Positions 32,890 to 41,088 of a DNA stretch of 64,000 nucleotides are shown piece after piece. A program made the translations under genes and the position numbers. Numbering within the stretch: the stretch's first letter is position 1; every line of letters starts with the position of its first letter. The notes below the pieces were generated by a model. The model saw nothing but the letters and a program-made list of their open reading frames with translations, had not been told where the DNA came from and did not search any database. Origin of the DNA: Enterococcus casseliflavus NBRC 100478 (GTDB taxonomy: Bacteria > Bacillota > Bacilli > Lactobacillales > Enterococcaceae); the NCBI RefSeq assembly GCF_001544095.1, contig NZ_BCPT01000006.1:62001-126000 (forward strand). The letters are read 5' to 3'.

Positions 32890-33771
32890 TTATAGCTCTT
32901 CATACAACATGCTTTGACGTAATCGCACCAAGCCAATGGTCAACAAGCAAAGAATAAAAAAGATGGTTGCTAAGATCGTCACCACGAAGATCATCACAAA
33001 AATCGGTGAGCTTGTAAAACGAATCATTGGTTCAAAGATAGTGGTTTTGATCAAGTCAGGGATCTCTGAGACTAAGAGCTGTTGAATCGCTTGGTTAAAA
33101 TCTTCCGTTGATGAATTTGAGGGTAAAACAGCCATAAAGCTCCCTACACCATAATTAGCAACCCCAATCCAAGCAATTGCGACATTTGCTAGAGCGAGCC
33201 AGCCAATGCCAAGATTACCAACAACGATCGAGCCGACAGCAAGATTGCCAATCCCAACTAAAAAGCCAAAACAGAGGTTCCCTATTGCAATGACACCGGT
33301 GCTGACTGTCCCAATCCCCAGCATTCCGAAGGACAATAAGCCAATCGATAAAAAGCCTAAACTCACAATCCCCAAAGCAATAACCCCTTTGGCTTTGACA
33401 CCAAGGCTAAACCAGCCGCTGGCAGTTGGTAGCTCTTTCATCAGCACAAAAAACGCTCGAACACTCGTCACTTGATTCAGTAATAAGAATATATTGGGAA
33501 TCAAAATGTGCATTAACGGAAGCCGCAGAAACGTCCGTTCACTTTTGTATTCATAATAGTAGGTTTCTTTCTTTTCTTTTAATAGCTCTTCCACTGGTGT
33601 GCCTAATAAATCGGCTAGACGGACCAATGTCTCGATGTCTGGCAACCCATTTCCTCGTTCCCATTTTGAAATGGCCTTATCAGAAACAAATAACCTCGCA
33701 GCTAATTCCTTCTGTGTTAAATTATGTCTTGATCGATACTCTTTTATTTTTTTACTTAATGATTCATGCAT
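32890..33771 (-). CDS. XRE-type DNA-binding domain fused to a hydrophobic pentapeptide-repeat membrane domain
   Basis: The 293-residue protein begins with a clear XRE/Cro helix-turn-helix (residues about 5-62, NLTQKELAARLFVSDKAISKWERGNGLPD). After a linker and a hydrophobic stretch (about 82-112), residues 119-210 form a run of five-residue repeats with Gly or Ala at every fifth position, in units such as GNLGI, GNLAV, GNLCF and ANVAI, with one extra residue near 173. This is the spacing of a pentapeptide-repeat beta-helix, but almost without polar residues. A final membrane segment (about 255-283) precedes a short charged end. The start MHESLSKK follows GGAGG by nine bases. No partner gene is adjacent. 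The function is unknown; a membrane-tethered regulator is one inference. Confidence 0.75.
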   Translation of the reverse strand: MHESLSKKIKEYRSRHNLTQKELAARLFVSDKAISKWERGNGLPDIETLVRLADLLGTPVEELLKEKKETYYYEYKSERTFLRLPLMHILIPNIFLLLNQVTSVRAFFVLMKELPTASGWFSLGVKAKGVIALGIVSLGFLSIGLLSFGMLGIGTVSTGVIAIGNLCFGFLVGIGNLAVGSIVVGNLGIGWLALANVAIAWIGVANYGVGSFMAVLPSNSSTEDFNQAIQQLLVSEIPDLIKTTIFEPMIRFTSSPIFVMIFVVTILATIFFILCLLTIGLVRLRQSMLYEEL

Positions 33772-33891
33772 TCGACCACACCTCCTTGTTACAAGTTTAA
33801 CAAACAACAAGGAGATTTTCGCTAAAATGGAGCAAATTCAGCACTCTACGCTGCGTAGAATAGCTTAAATCAGCTGATTTCCACTGTAAAA

Positions 33892-33932
33892 TGAGAAAAA
33901 CCGAAGCAAAGAACTTTCTTGCTTCGGTTTCC
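33892..33932 (-). terminator. Terminator of engB
   Basis: The minus-strand stem AAACCGAAGCAA/TTGCTTCGGTTT is followed by TTCTC, after the engB stop. Confidence 0.85.
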
Positions 33933-33942
33933 TAAATGATAA

Positions 33943-34527
33943 TTATTTTATTGCTGCTTCAATCGCTTTCCACGCTTCTTCTTTTCCTTGTTTGGTAACG
34001 GAAGAAAAGAGGATAAACGTATCTGCTGGATCAAAGGATAATGCTTTTTTGATCATGCTTTCATGCTTGTTCCATTTCCCGCGAGGGATTTTGTCTGCTT
34101 TGGTGGCGACCACGATCACTGGAATCTCGTAGTATTTCAAAAACTCATACATTTGAATATCTTCTTGTGAGGGGGCATGACGTAAATCGACAAGAGATAC
34201 GACTGCACGCAGCTGCTCTCTTTGTTCAAGATATGTCTCAATCATTTTCCCCCATTTCGCTCGCTCTGTTTTCGATACTTTTGCATAGCCGTAGCCGGGG
34301 ACATCGACAAAATGCAGCGTATTTTCAATCAAATAAAAGTTCAGCGTTTGCGTCTTCCCAGGTTTTGATGAGGTACGGGCTAAATTTTTACGATTGATCA
34401 ATGTATTGATGAAGGATGACTTTCCGACATTTGAGCGTCCTGCTAAGGCAATCTCCGGTAAAGGTGTATCTGGATATTGTGCTGGAGAAACGGCACTGAT
34501 GACGATTTCAGCATCATGTACTTTCAT
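33943..34527 (-). CDS. engB: Ribosome biogenesis GTPase EngB/YsxC
   Basis: This is a 194-residue TRAFAC GTPase needed for assembly of the 50S subunit. The G motifs are present in order: GRSNVGKSS (G1), the G2 loop in [14 protein letters not shown] (G3) and TKADK (G4). The start [10 protein letters not shown] follows AAAGGAG by seven bases. The gene is next to clpX, as in many Bacilli, but a terminator hairpin sits between them. Confidence 0.96.
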   Translation of the reverse strand: MKVHDAEIVISAVSPAQYPDTPLPEIALAGRSNVGKSSFINTLINRKNLARTSSKPGKTQTLNFYLIENTLHFVDVPGYGYAKVSKTERAKWGKMIETYLEQREQLRAVVSLVDLRHAPSQEDIQMYEFLKYYEIPVIVVATKADKIPRGKWNKHESMIKKALSFDPADTFILFSSVTKQGKEEAWKAIEAAIK

Positions 34528-34551
34528 TGAATCGCTCCTTTCTATTTTTTC

Positions 34552-34590
34552 AAAAAGAAAGCCGGATAGCAATGAAACTATCCGACTTGG
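34552..34590 (-). terminator. Terminator between clpX and engB
   Basis: The minus-strand stem GTCGGATAG/CTATCCGGC is followed by TTTCTTTTTG. As it overlaps the engB upstream region, partial readthrough into engB is possible. Confidence 0.7.
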
Positions 34591-34596
34591 TCTCGA

Positions 34597-35841
34597 TTAG
34601 ACTGCTTTTTTGGTCTCTTCATTGTAAATGATTTTTGGTTCACCAAGTCCTTTTGCCGCTTCTTCCGTGATGGTGACTTTTTGGATCGACTCATCAGAAG
34701 GGACATTGAACATGACATCCATCATGATATTCTCGATGATCGAACGCAACCCACGAGCACCGGTATTTCGCTCAATGGCTTGCGCAGCAATGGCACGCAA
34801 AGCCTCTGGCTCAAATTCCAGCTCGGTGTCATCTAATGCCATTAACTTTTGGTATTGTTTGACCAGCGCATTTTTTGGTTCAGTCAAAATATGCACTAAA
34901 TCATCTACTGTTAATTTCTCTAGGGCAGCCATCACTGGCAAGCGGCCAATAAATTCAGGAATCAAACCGAATTTAAGCAAGTCTTCAGGAATGATTTGCT
35001 GCATCACACTTTCGCCTTCTTCAAGACGCTTATTGTTCGTGCCAAAACCAATTGTTTTTTCACCTAAACGGTTTTTAACGATGGTTTCGATTCCGTCAAA
35101 CGCCCCGCCAACGATAAAGAGAATATTGGTGGTATCAATTTGGATCATCTCTTGATGTGGATGTTTCCGTCCACCTTGTGGCGGTACACTAGCAGTCGTT
35201 CCTTCTAGGATCTTCAGCAATGCTTGCTGCACGCCTTCACCGGATACGTCACGAGTAATCGATACATTTTCACTCTTACGGGCGATTTTATCGATCTCAT
35301 CAATATAGATGATTCCTTTTTCTGCCATTTCTACGTTATAATCAGCAGCTTGTAACAGTTTCAAAAGAATGTTTTCCACATCTTCACCGACATAGCCGGC
35401 TTCTGTCAAACTGGTTGCATCAGCGATTGCAAAAGGCACGTTTAGTGAACGTGCTAACGTTTGTGCCAAAAATGTTTTCCCAGAACCTGTTGGTCCGATC
35501 AAGCAAATATTGCTTTTTTGTAATTCTACATCTTCTGCTGTCGTTTCTACATTGACCCGTTTGTAGTGATTGTAAACCGCTACAGCCAATGTCCGTTTCG
35601 CACGATCTTGTCCAATCACATATTCATTGAGAACATTCAATAGTTCTTGCGGTTTCGGCACTTCGGTAAATTCACGAATTGCTTCTTCGTAAAACTCTTC
35701 ATCAATGATTTCTTTGCACAAATCGATGCATTCATTACAGATATAGACCCCAGGACCTGCAACGATCTTTTTCACCTCTTCTTGCGTTTTGCCACAAAAA
35801 GAACAACGAACAGCTTCATTACCGTTTGTATTATCGTACAT
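34597..35841 (-). CDS. clpX: ATP-dependent Clp protease ATP-binding subunit ClpX
   Basis: This is a 414-residue AAA+ unfoldase that feeds substrates to ClpP. It has the N-terminal zinc-binding domain (CSFCGKT then CNECIDLC, residues about 12-45), Walker A GPTGSGKT, Walker [11 protein letters not shown], the pore-loop region, and sensor 2 within GARGLRSI. The start MYDNTNG is preferred, with AGGGG eight bases upstream. Confidence 0.97.
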   Translation of the reverse strand: MYDNTNGNEAVRCSFCGKTQEEVKKIVAGPGVYICNECIDLCKEIIDEEFYEEAIREFTEVPKPQELLNVLNEYVIGQDRAKRTLAVAVYNHYKRVNVETTAEDVELQKSNICLIGPTGSGKTFLAQTLARSLNVPFAIADATSLTEAGYVGEDVENILLKLLQAADYNVEMAEKGIIYIDEIDKIARKSENVSITRDVSGEGVQQALLKILEGTTASVPPQGGRKHPHQEMIQIDTTNILFIVGGAFDGIETIVKNRLGEKTIGFGTNNKRLEEGESVMQQIIPEDLLKFGLIPEFIGRLPVMAALEKLTVDDLVHILTEPKNALVKQYQKLMALDDTELEFEPEALRAIAAQAIERNTGARGLRSIIENIMMDVMFNVPSDESIQKVTITEEAAKGLGEPKIIYNEETKKAV

Positions 35842-36017
35842 ACTGTTCACCCCTTGAAAATTTTCCAACCTATTTAAAGGAGTGGAATTTTGTTTACTAA
35901 CTTTGCAGTCTTAAACAATCATATCATAACTTTTTTGAAAGAAAAAGTTCTTTTTACGTTGCCTAACGTTTTCTTATCATTTGTTAGTAATTGTTAAACT
36001 AGCCCCTCTTACTCCCA

Positions 36018-36060
36018 AGAAAAAACGGCAAACACCGCTAGATGTTCGCCGTTTTTAAGC
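36018..36060 (-). terminator. Terminator of tig
   Basis: The minus-strand stem AAAAACGGC/GCCGTTTTTT encloses an imperfect inner stem and is followed by T residues, just after the tig stop. Confidence 0.85.
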
Positions 36061-36067
36061 ATTTTGC

Positions 36068-37351
36068 TTACGCTTCTTTTGCAGTACCTGTGACAAGTTC
36101 AACTGCTTTCTTCATCGTGATATCATGTTTCAACATGTCTTCTGTTAAGACGCGTTTGATTTGATCCACTGGCATGTTGTAAGCTTCAGAAAGTTCTTTG
36201 ATTTCGTTTTCGATATCTTCTTCTGTTGCTTCCAAACCTTCTGCTTTAGCGATTGCTTCAATAACAAGGTTTGTTTTCACGCGGGTTTCTGCTTCACCTT
36301 CAAATTGTGTGTGCAGATCTGCTTCAGTTGAACCAGTTAATTGATAATACATTTCTGGTGAGATTCCTTGACGTTGCATGTTGTTCAAGAATTCATCCAT
36401 TGAACGGTGTACTTCATCATGAACCATTGAATGTGGTAATTCAACGATTTCTGCGTTTTCAACTGCTTGACGGATCGCAGCTTCATCTTTTGCATCTTCA
36501 GCTGCTTTTTCTTTTGTTTCAGTCAATTCAGCACGGTATTTTTCTTTTAATTCAGCTAATGATTCAACGCTGTCATCAACGTCTTTTGCGAATTCATCAT
36601 CTAATTCAGGAAGTTCTTTTGCTTTTACTTCGTGAACAGTTACTTTGAAGACTGCTTCTTTACCAGCTAAATCTTCTGCTTGATAATCTTCTGGGAAAGT
36701 AACGGTAACGTCTTTGCTATCACCAGCTTTTGTTCCTACTAATTGTTCTTCAAAACCAGGGATGAATGAGTTTGAGCCAAGTTCAAGTGAGTAGTTTTCA
36801 CCTTTGCCGCCTTCAAATGTTTCTTCCCCTAAGAAGCCTTCAAAGTCGATAACGACTGTGTCGCCATTTTCAGCTGCTTCGTCTTCTTTGATAACTAATT
36901 CAGCTTGTGCTTCTTGTTCACGTTTGATGCGTGCATCCACGTCTTCTTCTGTTACTTCACGGTCTTGTTTTTCAACTGTTAATTCTTTGTAATCACCAAG
37001 TTTTACTTCAGGTTTTACAGTAACTTCTGCTTTGATAACCCAATCTTGGCCTTTTTCCATGCTGTCAACGTCGATTTTTGGTTGCGCAACAGGATCGATC
37101 CCTGCTTCTTTTACAGCAGCTTCATAAGCTTCTGGAAGAACAGCGTTCAATGCATCTTCATACAACGCTTCTTCGCCGTACATACGGTTAAATACTTGGC
37201 GTGAAACTTTCCCTTTACGGAAGCCAGGTACGTTAAGATTGCCTTTCACTTTATTGAATGCAGTCGTCAAGCCTTTTTGGATTTCTGCTTGAGCGATCGT
37301 AAATGTCAAAACACCATCATTGGTGCCTGTTTTTTCCCATTTTGCAGTCAT
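36068..37351 (-). CDS. tig: Trigger factor chaperone
   Basis: This 427-residue ribosome-bound chaperone and peptidyl-prolyl isomerase meets nascent chains. The ribosome-binding signature GFRKGKV (about residues 43-49), the FKBP-type domain (about 160-245, [30 protein letters not shown] region) and the helical C-terminal domain are all present. The composition is strongly acidic. GGAGG lies seven bases upstream. It is upstream of clpX on the same strand, with a terminator between them. Confidence 0.97.
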   Translation of the reverse strand: MTAKWEKTGTNDGVLTFTIAQAEIQKGLTTAFNKVKGNLNVPGFRKGKVSRQVFNRMYGEEALYEDALNAVLPEAYEAAVKEAGIDPVAQPKIDVDSMEKGQDWVIKAEVTVKPEVKLGDYKELTVEKQDREVTEEDVDARIKREQEAQAELVIKEDEAAENGDTVVIDFEGFLGEETFEGGKGENYSLELGSNSFIPGFEEQLVGTKAGDSKDVTVTFPEDYQAEDLAGKEAVFKVTVHEVKAKELPELDDEFAKDVDDSVESLAELKEKYRAELTETKEKAAEDAKDEAAIRQAVENAEIVELPHSMVHDEVHRSMDEFLNNMQRQGISPEMYYQLTGSTEADLHTQFEGEAETRVKTNLVIEAIAKAEGLEATEEDIENEIKELSEAYNMPVDQIKRVLTEDMLKHDITMKKAVELVTGTAKEA

Positions 37352-37470
37352 TTATTTCCCTCCGAATATTAATTGATTTACATATGAAATAGCTTCATGC
37401 ATACCTTTAAATAGTACACTAACGTTGTTTAATTGTAAACATTTTACCATGAAAGTTGCGAATTTTTCTT

Positions 37471-38418
37471 TCAGCGAATGCTCAATCGTAGGATATTGCG
37501 TAGGTGTCGTTTGCGTTCTTCTATTTCATTCACTGCTTTTGGCTGTTCTTTTTCTTCAAATAACCCACGATAATCTTCAATGTAGCTTGCCACCCATGCT
37601 TTTGCCTCCTCTTTTGCAGGTAAAAATGGGTAGCTGATGGCTAAATGATCATTGATCTCTGCTGAGACGCTTTCTGCTAAAATCGGATCTTCTTGGGCGA
37701 TCGTTTCGTCAATCTCTTTCTGGATCGCTTTAACAGCGGCATCTTCTTGCAAAAGTTTTAACTCTTTCGGAACGATTTGCTGCATATTCCCAAGGTAATC
37801 GATCAGTTCAAAAGGTTCGTCCACTTCAAGACGCACGAGCTCATCCACTAATTTGGGCAGTAAATATGGATTTTTGATGGAAGCTAACGTTTCATGCATC
37901 AGCGTGACAAATTGTGGTTTGGTAATGGCTTGGGTAAAAACGTGCCATTCTGTTGCACTCACCGGTTGATTGGCTTCATCCAATGCACGTAAATGCTTGC
38001 GTTTCCCATGAAAATCTTCCAGTCCTAAAATTTGCTGAACTTCTTCTACCTTTGCTAATTCACTTGCTAACTGTTCCTGATAGCGGCTTGCAATTTTTGT
38101 TTTTTTACCTAATGTAAGCCAGCGCCGAGCTTTTAAATACTGACCATCCAAGATCAGCAGATGACCAATTTGTAAATACCCGTCGGTTTCTTTTAGATAA
38201 TCATCCAAATAGTCTTCCGCCAGATCTAACGCTTTGGCAAAATCATTCAACTGCTGCAGACATTCAACAAGCCATTGATTGATCTCAAAACTGGCATTTT
38301 TTTGATAGAGTTCATTGTACAGGCGAAAAGCTTGCAAAAACTCCTTTGACTGGTAGGCTTTTTCTGCCGCCAGCCGAAGCCGTTCATTTGGTCCTGGGAA
38401 ATCAATCGTCTCACCCAT
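37471..38418 (-). CDS. TPR-like helical repeat protein
   Basis: This is a 315-residue soluble protein whose first 110 residues are tetratricopeptide-like helical pairs (AAEKAYQSKEFLQAFRLYNELYQ, then ALDLAEDYLDDYLKE and LLILDGQYLKARRWL). The rest is helical without a recognised domain. It probably serves as a scaffold; no partner is identified. AAGGAGG lies eight bases upstream of the start. It is 37 bases after the RDD gene and likely ends the sppA-RDD-TPR operon. No clear terminator follows. Confidence 0.65.
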   Translation of the reverse strand: MGETIDFPGPNERLRLAAEKAYQSKEFLQAFRLYNELYQKNASFEINQWLVECLQQLNDFAKALDLAEDYLDDYLKETDGYLQIGHLLILDGQYLKARRWLTLGKKTKIASRYQEQLASELAKVEEVQQILGLEDFHGKRKHLRALDEANQPVSATEWHVFTQAITKPQFVTLMHETLASIKNPYLLPKLVDELVRLEVDEPFELIDYLGNMQQIVPKELKLLQEDAAVKAIQKEIDETIAQEDPILAESVSAEINDHLAISYPFLPAKEEAKAWVASYIEDYRGLFEEKEQPKAVNEIEERKRHLRNILRLSIR

Positions 38419-38455
38419 TCTCGATCCCTCCTTTACTACTTGCTTGATCTGCTAG

Positions 38456-39286
38456 TTAGTTTTGTGCGCCAATCATTACGTGATTGGCATCCACCTGTTT
38501 ATTGAAAGCTTTGATCAGATTAATGGTCACCACACTGGTTTCTGCAAAATAATCCGCAGCCTGCTGCTTATTTTTATTAAAGACGATCGGTAAATAACCG
38601 AGATAAAAGAAAAGATTGAATTGTAATACGTAGCGTCCGCATAGCTCGCGAATCAACACGGTTTGCCAGCTGAGTTCTTCCTCTACAAAAGAAACCACTC
38701 GAATGCCAAAAAGCATTTTTCCAATCGTTTGACCATGATTTAGCTTTGTCATTAGAACAAAATAGCCTAGATAGATTGCTAAGGCACAGATGTTGTAAAG
38801 GCCAAACCGCTGATTGGTTGCCGTTAAATTCGCTAAATTGTAGATACTACCGATCGTTATTTGGGTAATCGCTCGGATCACCAACACATCAACGAGATAA
38901 GCAAAGAAACGAATCCAAAACCCAGCAAAAAAGTAGCTAGGAAAATCATTGAAGAACCGTCTGTCTTCTGCCTGTTTTTCAGGTTCTTCATACCGTTGCC
39001 AGGCTTGTTGTTTTTCCTCGATCTCGCTTTGGGTATACTCTTCTTCCTTAAAAGACGTCAAGACTTGTTGGTAAAAATCATAGGGATGATTTACTTGTGC
39101 GTTCCTCATCGCTTTGTTGGCAGTTACTGGTTCGGTTGTTTCTGAAACCTGCGCTTCAGTTTGCACATCCGTATGATTGGTTGACGGTGTCGAGGTTTCC
39201 CGCTGTTCCCTTTGATCGATTGACGAACTTGTGTGATTGTCATCCCTTGACGATGTGCCAGCGGAATACTTGTTTTTCTCTGTCAT
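38456..39286 (-). CDS. RDD family membrane protein
   Basis: This is a 276-residue protein with a long polar N-terminal region (about 1-115, rich in Ser, Thr, Gln and Glu and probably disordered) followed by an RDD domain with three or four membrane segments (FAGFWIRFFAYLVDVLVI at about 120-137, then NICALAIYLGYFVLM). The Arg-Asp signature is visible as RFFAYLVDVL and GKMLFGIRVVS. Transport or stress roles are known only for some members. The start shares the end of sppA; a second ATG, nine bases from GGAGG, is preferred. Confidence 0.8.
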   Translation of the reverse strand: MTEKNKYSAGTSSRDDNHTSSSIDQREQRETSTPSTNHTDVQTEAQVSETTEPVTANKAMRNAQVNHPYDFYQQVLTSFKEEEYTQSEIEEKQQAWQRYEEPEKQAEDRRFFNDFPSYFFAGFWIRFFAYLVDVLVIRAITQITIGSIYNLANLTATNQRFGLYNICALAIYLGYFVLMTKLNHGQTIGKMLFGIRVVSFVEEELSWQTVLIRELCGRYVLQFNLFFYLGYLPIVFNKNKQQAADYFAETSVVTINLIKAFNKQVDANHVMIGAQN

Positions 39287-39288
39287 AG

Positions 39289-40320
39289 TCATTCACCTCC
39301 ATAGTAATAAAGAGGTTTCGGAGCATCGCTGGTTCCAAGGCTTTCCATCAATTGGATCACTCGCTCTGTGTTTGATTCTTTTAACCCTTGCAGTTCGGCT
39401 AAACTTGAACCTAACCAAGTAGAAGCAAATCCAGTAGAGGAAACATCATAGCTGAAAATCTCGGCATCTTCCAAGCCTAGATCTGCTTGCATTGCTGCTA
39501 ATGTATCTTCAGGAAAACCGATTTCATCCACTAAACCAACAGACACTGCTTGCTGACCATCATAGATACGGCCATCAGCGATCTTTCTAACGGCTTCTTC
39601 TGTCATGCCACGTCCTTCTGCTACGATTTTTACGAACCGACCATAGGCATTGTCGACATAGGTCTGCAAGACTTCCTTGTCGGCTTCTGTGGGTTCTCTC
39701 GTTGATGAACCTACATCTTTTAGTGCGCCACTTTTATACGTATTGTCTTCGATCCCTAGCTTTTCGAATAAGCCAGCATAGTTTAGCCCTGACATGATCA
39801 CCCCGATTGAACCAGTAATGGTTTCATCCGTTGCAAAAATTTTATCAGCACCTGCCGAGATATAATAACCGCCACTGGCTGCCATGTTTTTCATACTGAC
39901 ATACATTGGAATCCCTAACTCTTTGATTTTTGCTAACTCACGAGCGATCTCCGCACTTTCATAGACGCCGCCTCCTGGCGTATTGACTTCCATCAAGATG
40001 CCCCCAATAGTTGGATCTTCTTGGATCATCCGTAATTCTTCTAAAAATCGCTGATGATCATAAGATTCTGTTGTGAATAAGCCACCACTGGAGCTGCTGG
40101 CGATGGTTCCTTCTAAAGATAAGCGAACAATACGATTGTCTTGATCTCCGGCAACTAACGTTGTCTCTTCGATCGCATTACTTCCGTAGAACAAAGCATT
40201 TAACCCTTGCAGCGTTTGAGTTTCCTCTTGCTCTGGACGATTTGTGATTACTGAAAAAACCCCCGAGCAGATAAATAACCCTGCTGCGATCGCCGCTGCG
40301 ATCCATCTTCTTTTATTCAT
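39289..40320 (-). CDS. sppA: Signal peptide peptidase SppA
   Basis: This is a 343-residue membrane-anchored serine protease of the S49 family that degrades cleaved signal peptides and, in Bacillus, helps resist membrane-acting peptides. An N-terminal anchor (about 5-24) is followed by the catalytic domain. Family motifs are EVNTPGGGVYESAEIA, the nucleophile Ser in MAASGGYYIS, and the Lys later in NTYKSGALKDVGS. It is the short Gram-positive form. It lies 32 bases after the 96-residue unknown. Confidence 0.93.
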   Translation of the reverse strand: MNKRRWIAAAIAAGLFICSGVFSVITNRPEQEETQTLQGLNALFYGSNAIEETTLVAGDQDNRIVRLSLEGTIASSSSGGLFTTESYDHQRFLEELRMIQEDPTIGGILMEVNTPGGGVYESAEIARELAKIKELGIPMYVSMKNMAASGGYYISAGADKIFATDETITGSIGVIMSGLNYAGLFEKLGIEDNTYKSGALKDVGSSTREPTEADKEVLQTYVDNAYGRFVKIVAEGRGMTEEAVRKIADGRIYDGQQAVSVGLVDEIGFPEDTLAAMQADLGLEDAEIFSYDVSSTGFASTWLGSSLAELQGLKESNTERVIQLMESLGTSDAPKPLYYYGGE

Positions 40321-40351
40321 TTTCCCACCTAACTTTTCACCTTTCCCATTT

Positions 40352-40642
40352 TTAGTATAGATTTTTGATGACGATCACTGCTTCTTCGTCTCCAACCGCA
40401 TCAAATTTCTCGCTTTTTTCAGCTAAGACGTAGCCACCAAAAAACTCCTTTGTCAGTTCATCCTGGACTTCGAATGTTTGCGCGGTTTCCACGGTGACTG
40501 ATCCAGGCAAAATTTCTTGCAAGCTGTCCCAGCCCGTATCCAACATGACCTTTGTTTCATCTGTGACATTAGGATCTTTTTCTATCGCAGCTACCATTTT
40601 CTTTAGCTCTGAAAAAGTCATACAATTTACAAATTCTGGCAT
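40352..40642 (-). CDS. Unrecognised 96-residue acidic protein
   Basis: I do not recognise the family. It is a cytoplasmic acidic protein with no membrane segment. It begins with a helix containing MTFSELKKMVAAIEKDPNV, followed by DETKVMLDTGWDSLQEI and a beta-rich end (EEAVIVIKNLY). GAGGG lies six bases upstream of the ATG, and the gene is closely followed by sppA, so it is likely expressed as part of that operon. Confidence 0.7.
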   Translation of the reverse strand: MPEFVNCMTFSELKKMVAAIEKDPNVTDETKVMLDTGWDSLQEILPGSVTVETAQTFEVQDELTKEFFGGYVLAEKSEKFDAVGDEEAVIVIKNLY

Positions 40643-40683
40643 TTCATTCCCTCACTTTCTTACTTTTTTATTGTAGCGAACTT

Positions 40684-40743
40684 AAAAAAAAAAGCATAGC
40701 TTTATGAGGAAATTTCTTGGGAATCTTAATCGACAAAGCTATG
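40684..40743 (-). terminator. Minus-strand terminator-like hairpin in the glmS/sppA divergent region
   Basis: On the minus strand the arms CATAGCTTT and AAAGCTATG (40735-40743 and 40695-40703) pair perfectly around an imperfect inner stem. A run of ten T follows. No annotated gene precedes it on that strand, so it may end a small antisense RNA or act as an attenuator for the 96-residue gene. Confidence 0.6.
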
Positions 40744-40823
40744 TCAGCTGTTTTGATTTCCTTTAAACAGGTTCAAACCAACCTTACCAATAACTATACC
40801 AATCATTTTTATATAACTTTGAG

Positions 40824-40852
40824 TTGACAGAAACAGGAATAAATATTATGAT
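40824..40852 (+). promoter_or_regulatory. Strong sigma-A-type promoter of glmS
   Basis: A perfect TTGACA (40824-40829), a 17-base spacer, and TATGAT (40847-40852). Transcription would start near 40859, about 50 bases before the ribozyme cleavage site. Confidence 0.9.
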
Positions 40853-40889
40853 ATTGCTTGTATTTCTATAAAATATCTCACAAGGAGGA

Positions 40890-41056
40890 TAGATAGACCA
40901 ATAAGGATAGCGCCTGATCTGGAAACAGATGACGAGGAAAGAGTTTATCGAAACATTCGGCGGATGACTCTAGGGACTGCACTCTACAGGCAAGAACAAA
41001 TCTCATCGTAAGGTGATGACAAAGACTTGCTACGCAGATAGAAATACATAATGCCA
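40890..41056 (+). ncRNA. glmS self-cleaving ribozyme riboswitch
   Basis: The conserved core is present: AGCGCCTG at 40909-40916, GACGAGG, GAGTTTATCGA and TTCGGCGGATGACTC, followed by stems such as CATC/GATG and GCAAG/CTTGC. By comparison with known glmS ribozymes, cleavage should fall between A40909 and G40910. Glucosamine-6-phosphate acts as the cofactor for cleavage, and the cleaved glmS mRNA is then degraded, giving feedback control. It ends shortly before the glmS start. The 3' boundary is approximate. Confidence 0.92.
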
Positions 41057-41088
41057 AACTAAATTTTTTTGAAAGTAGGATTATCATT

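Noticed and set aside
34628-35155. A 175-codon plus-strand frame opposite clpX
   Set aside because: It lies wholly within clpX on the opposite strand, with no ribosome binding site; clpX is unambiguous.
36271-36992. Plus-strand frames opposite tig (125 and 62 codons)
   Set aside because: Shadow frames produced by the biased codon use of the acidic trigger factor gene.
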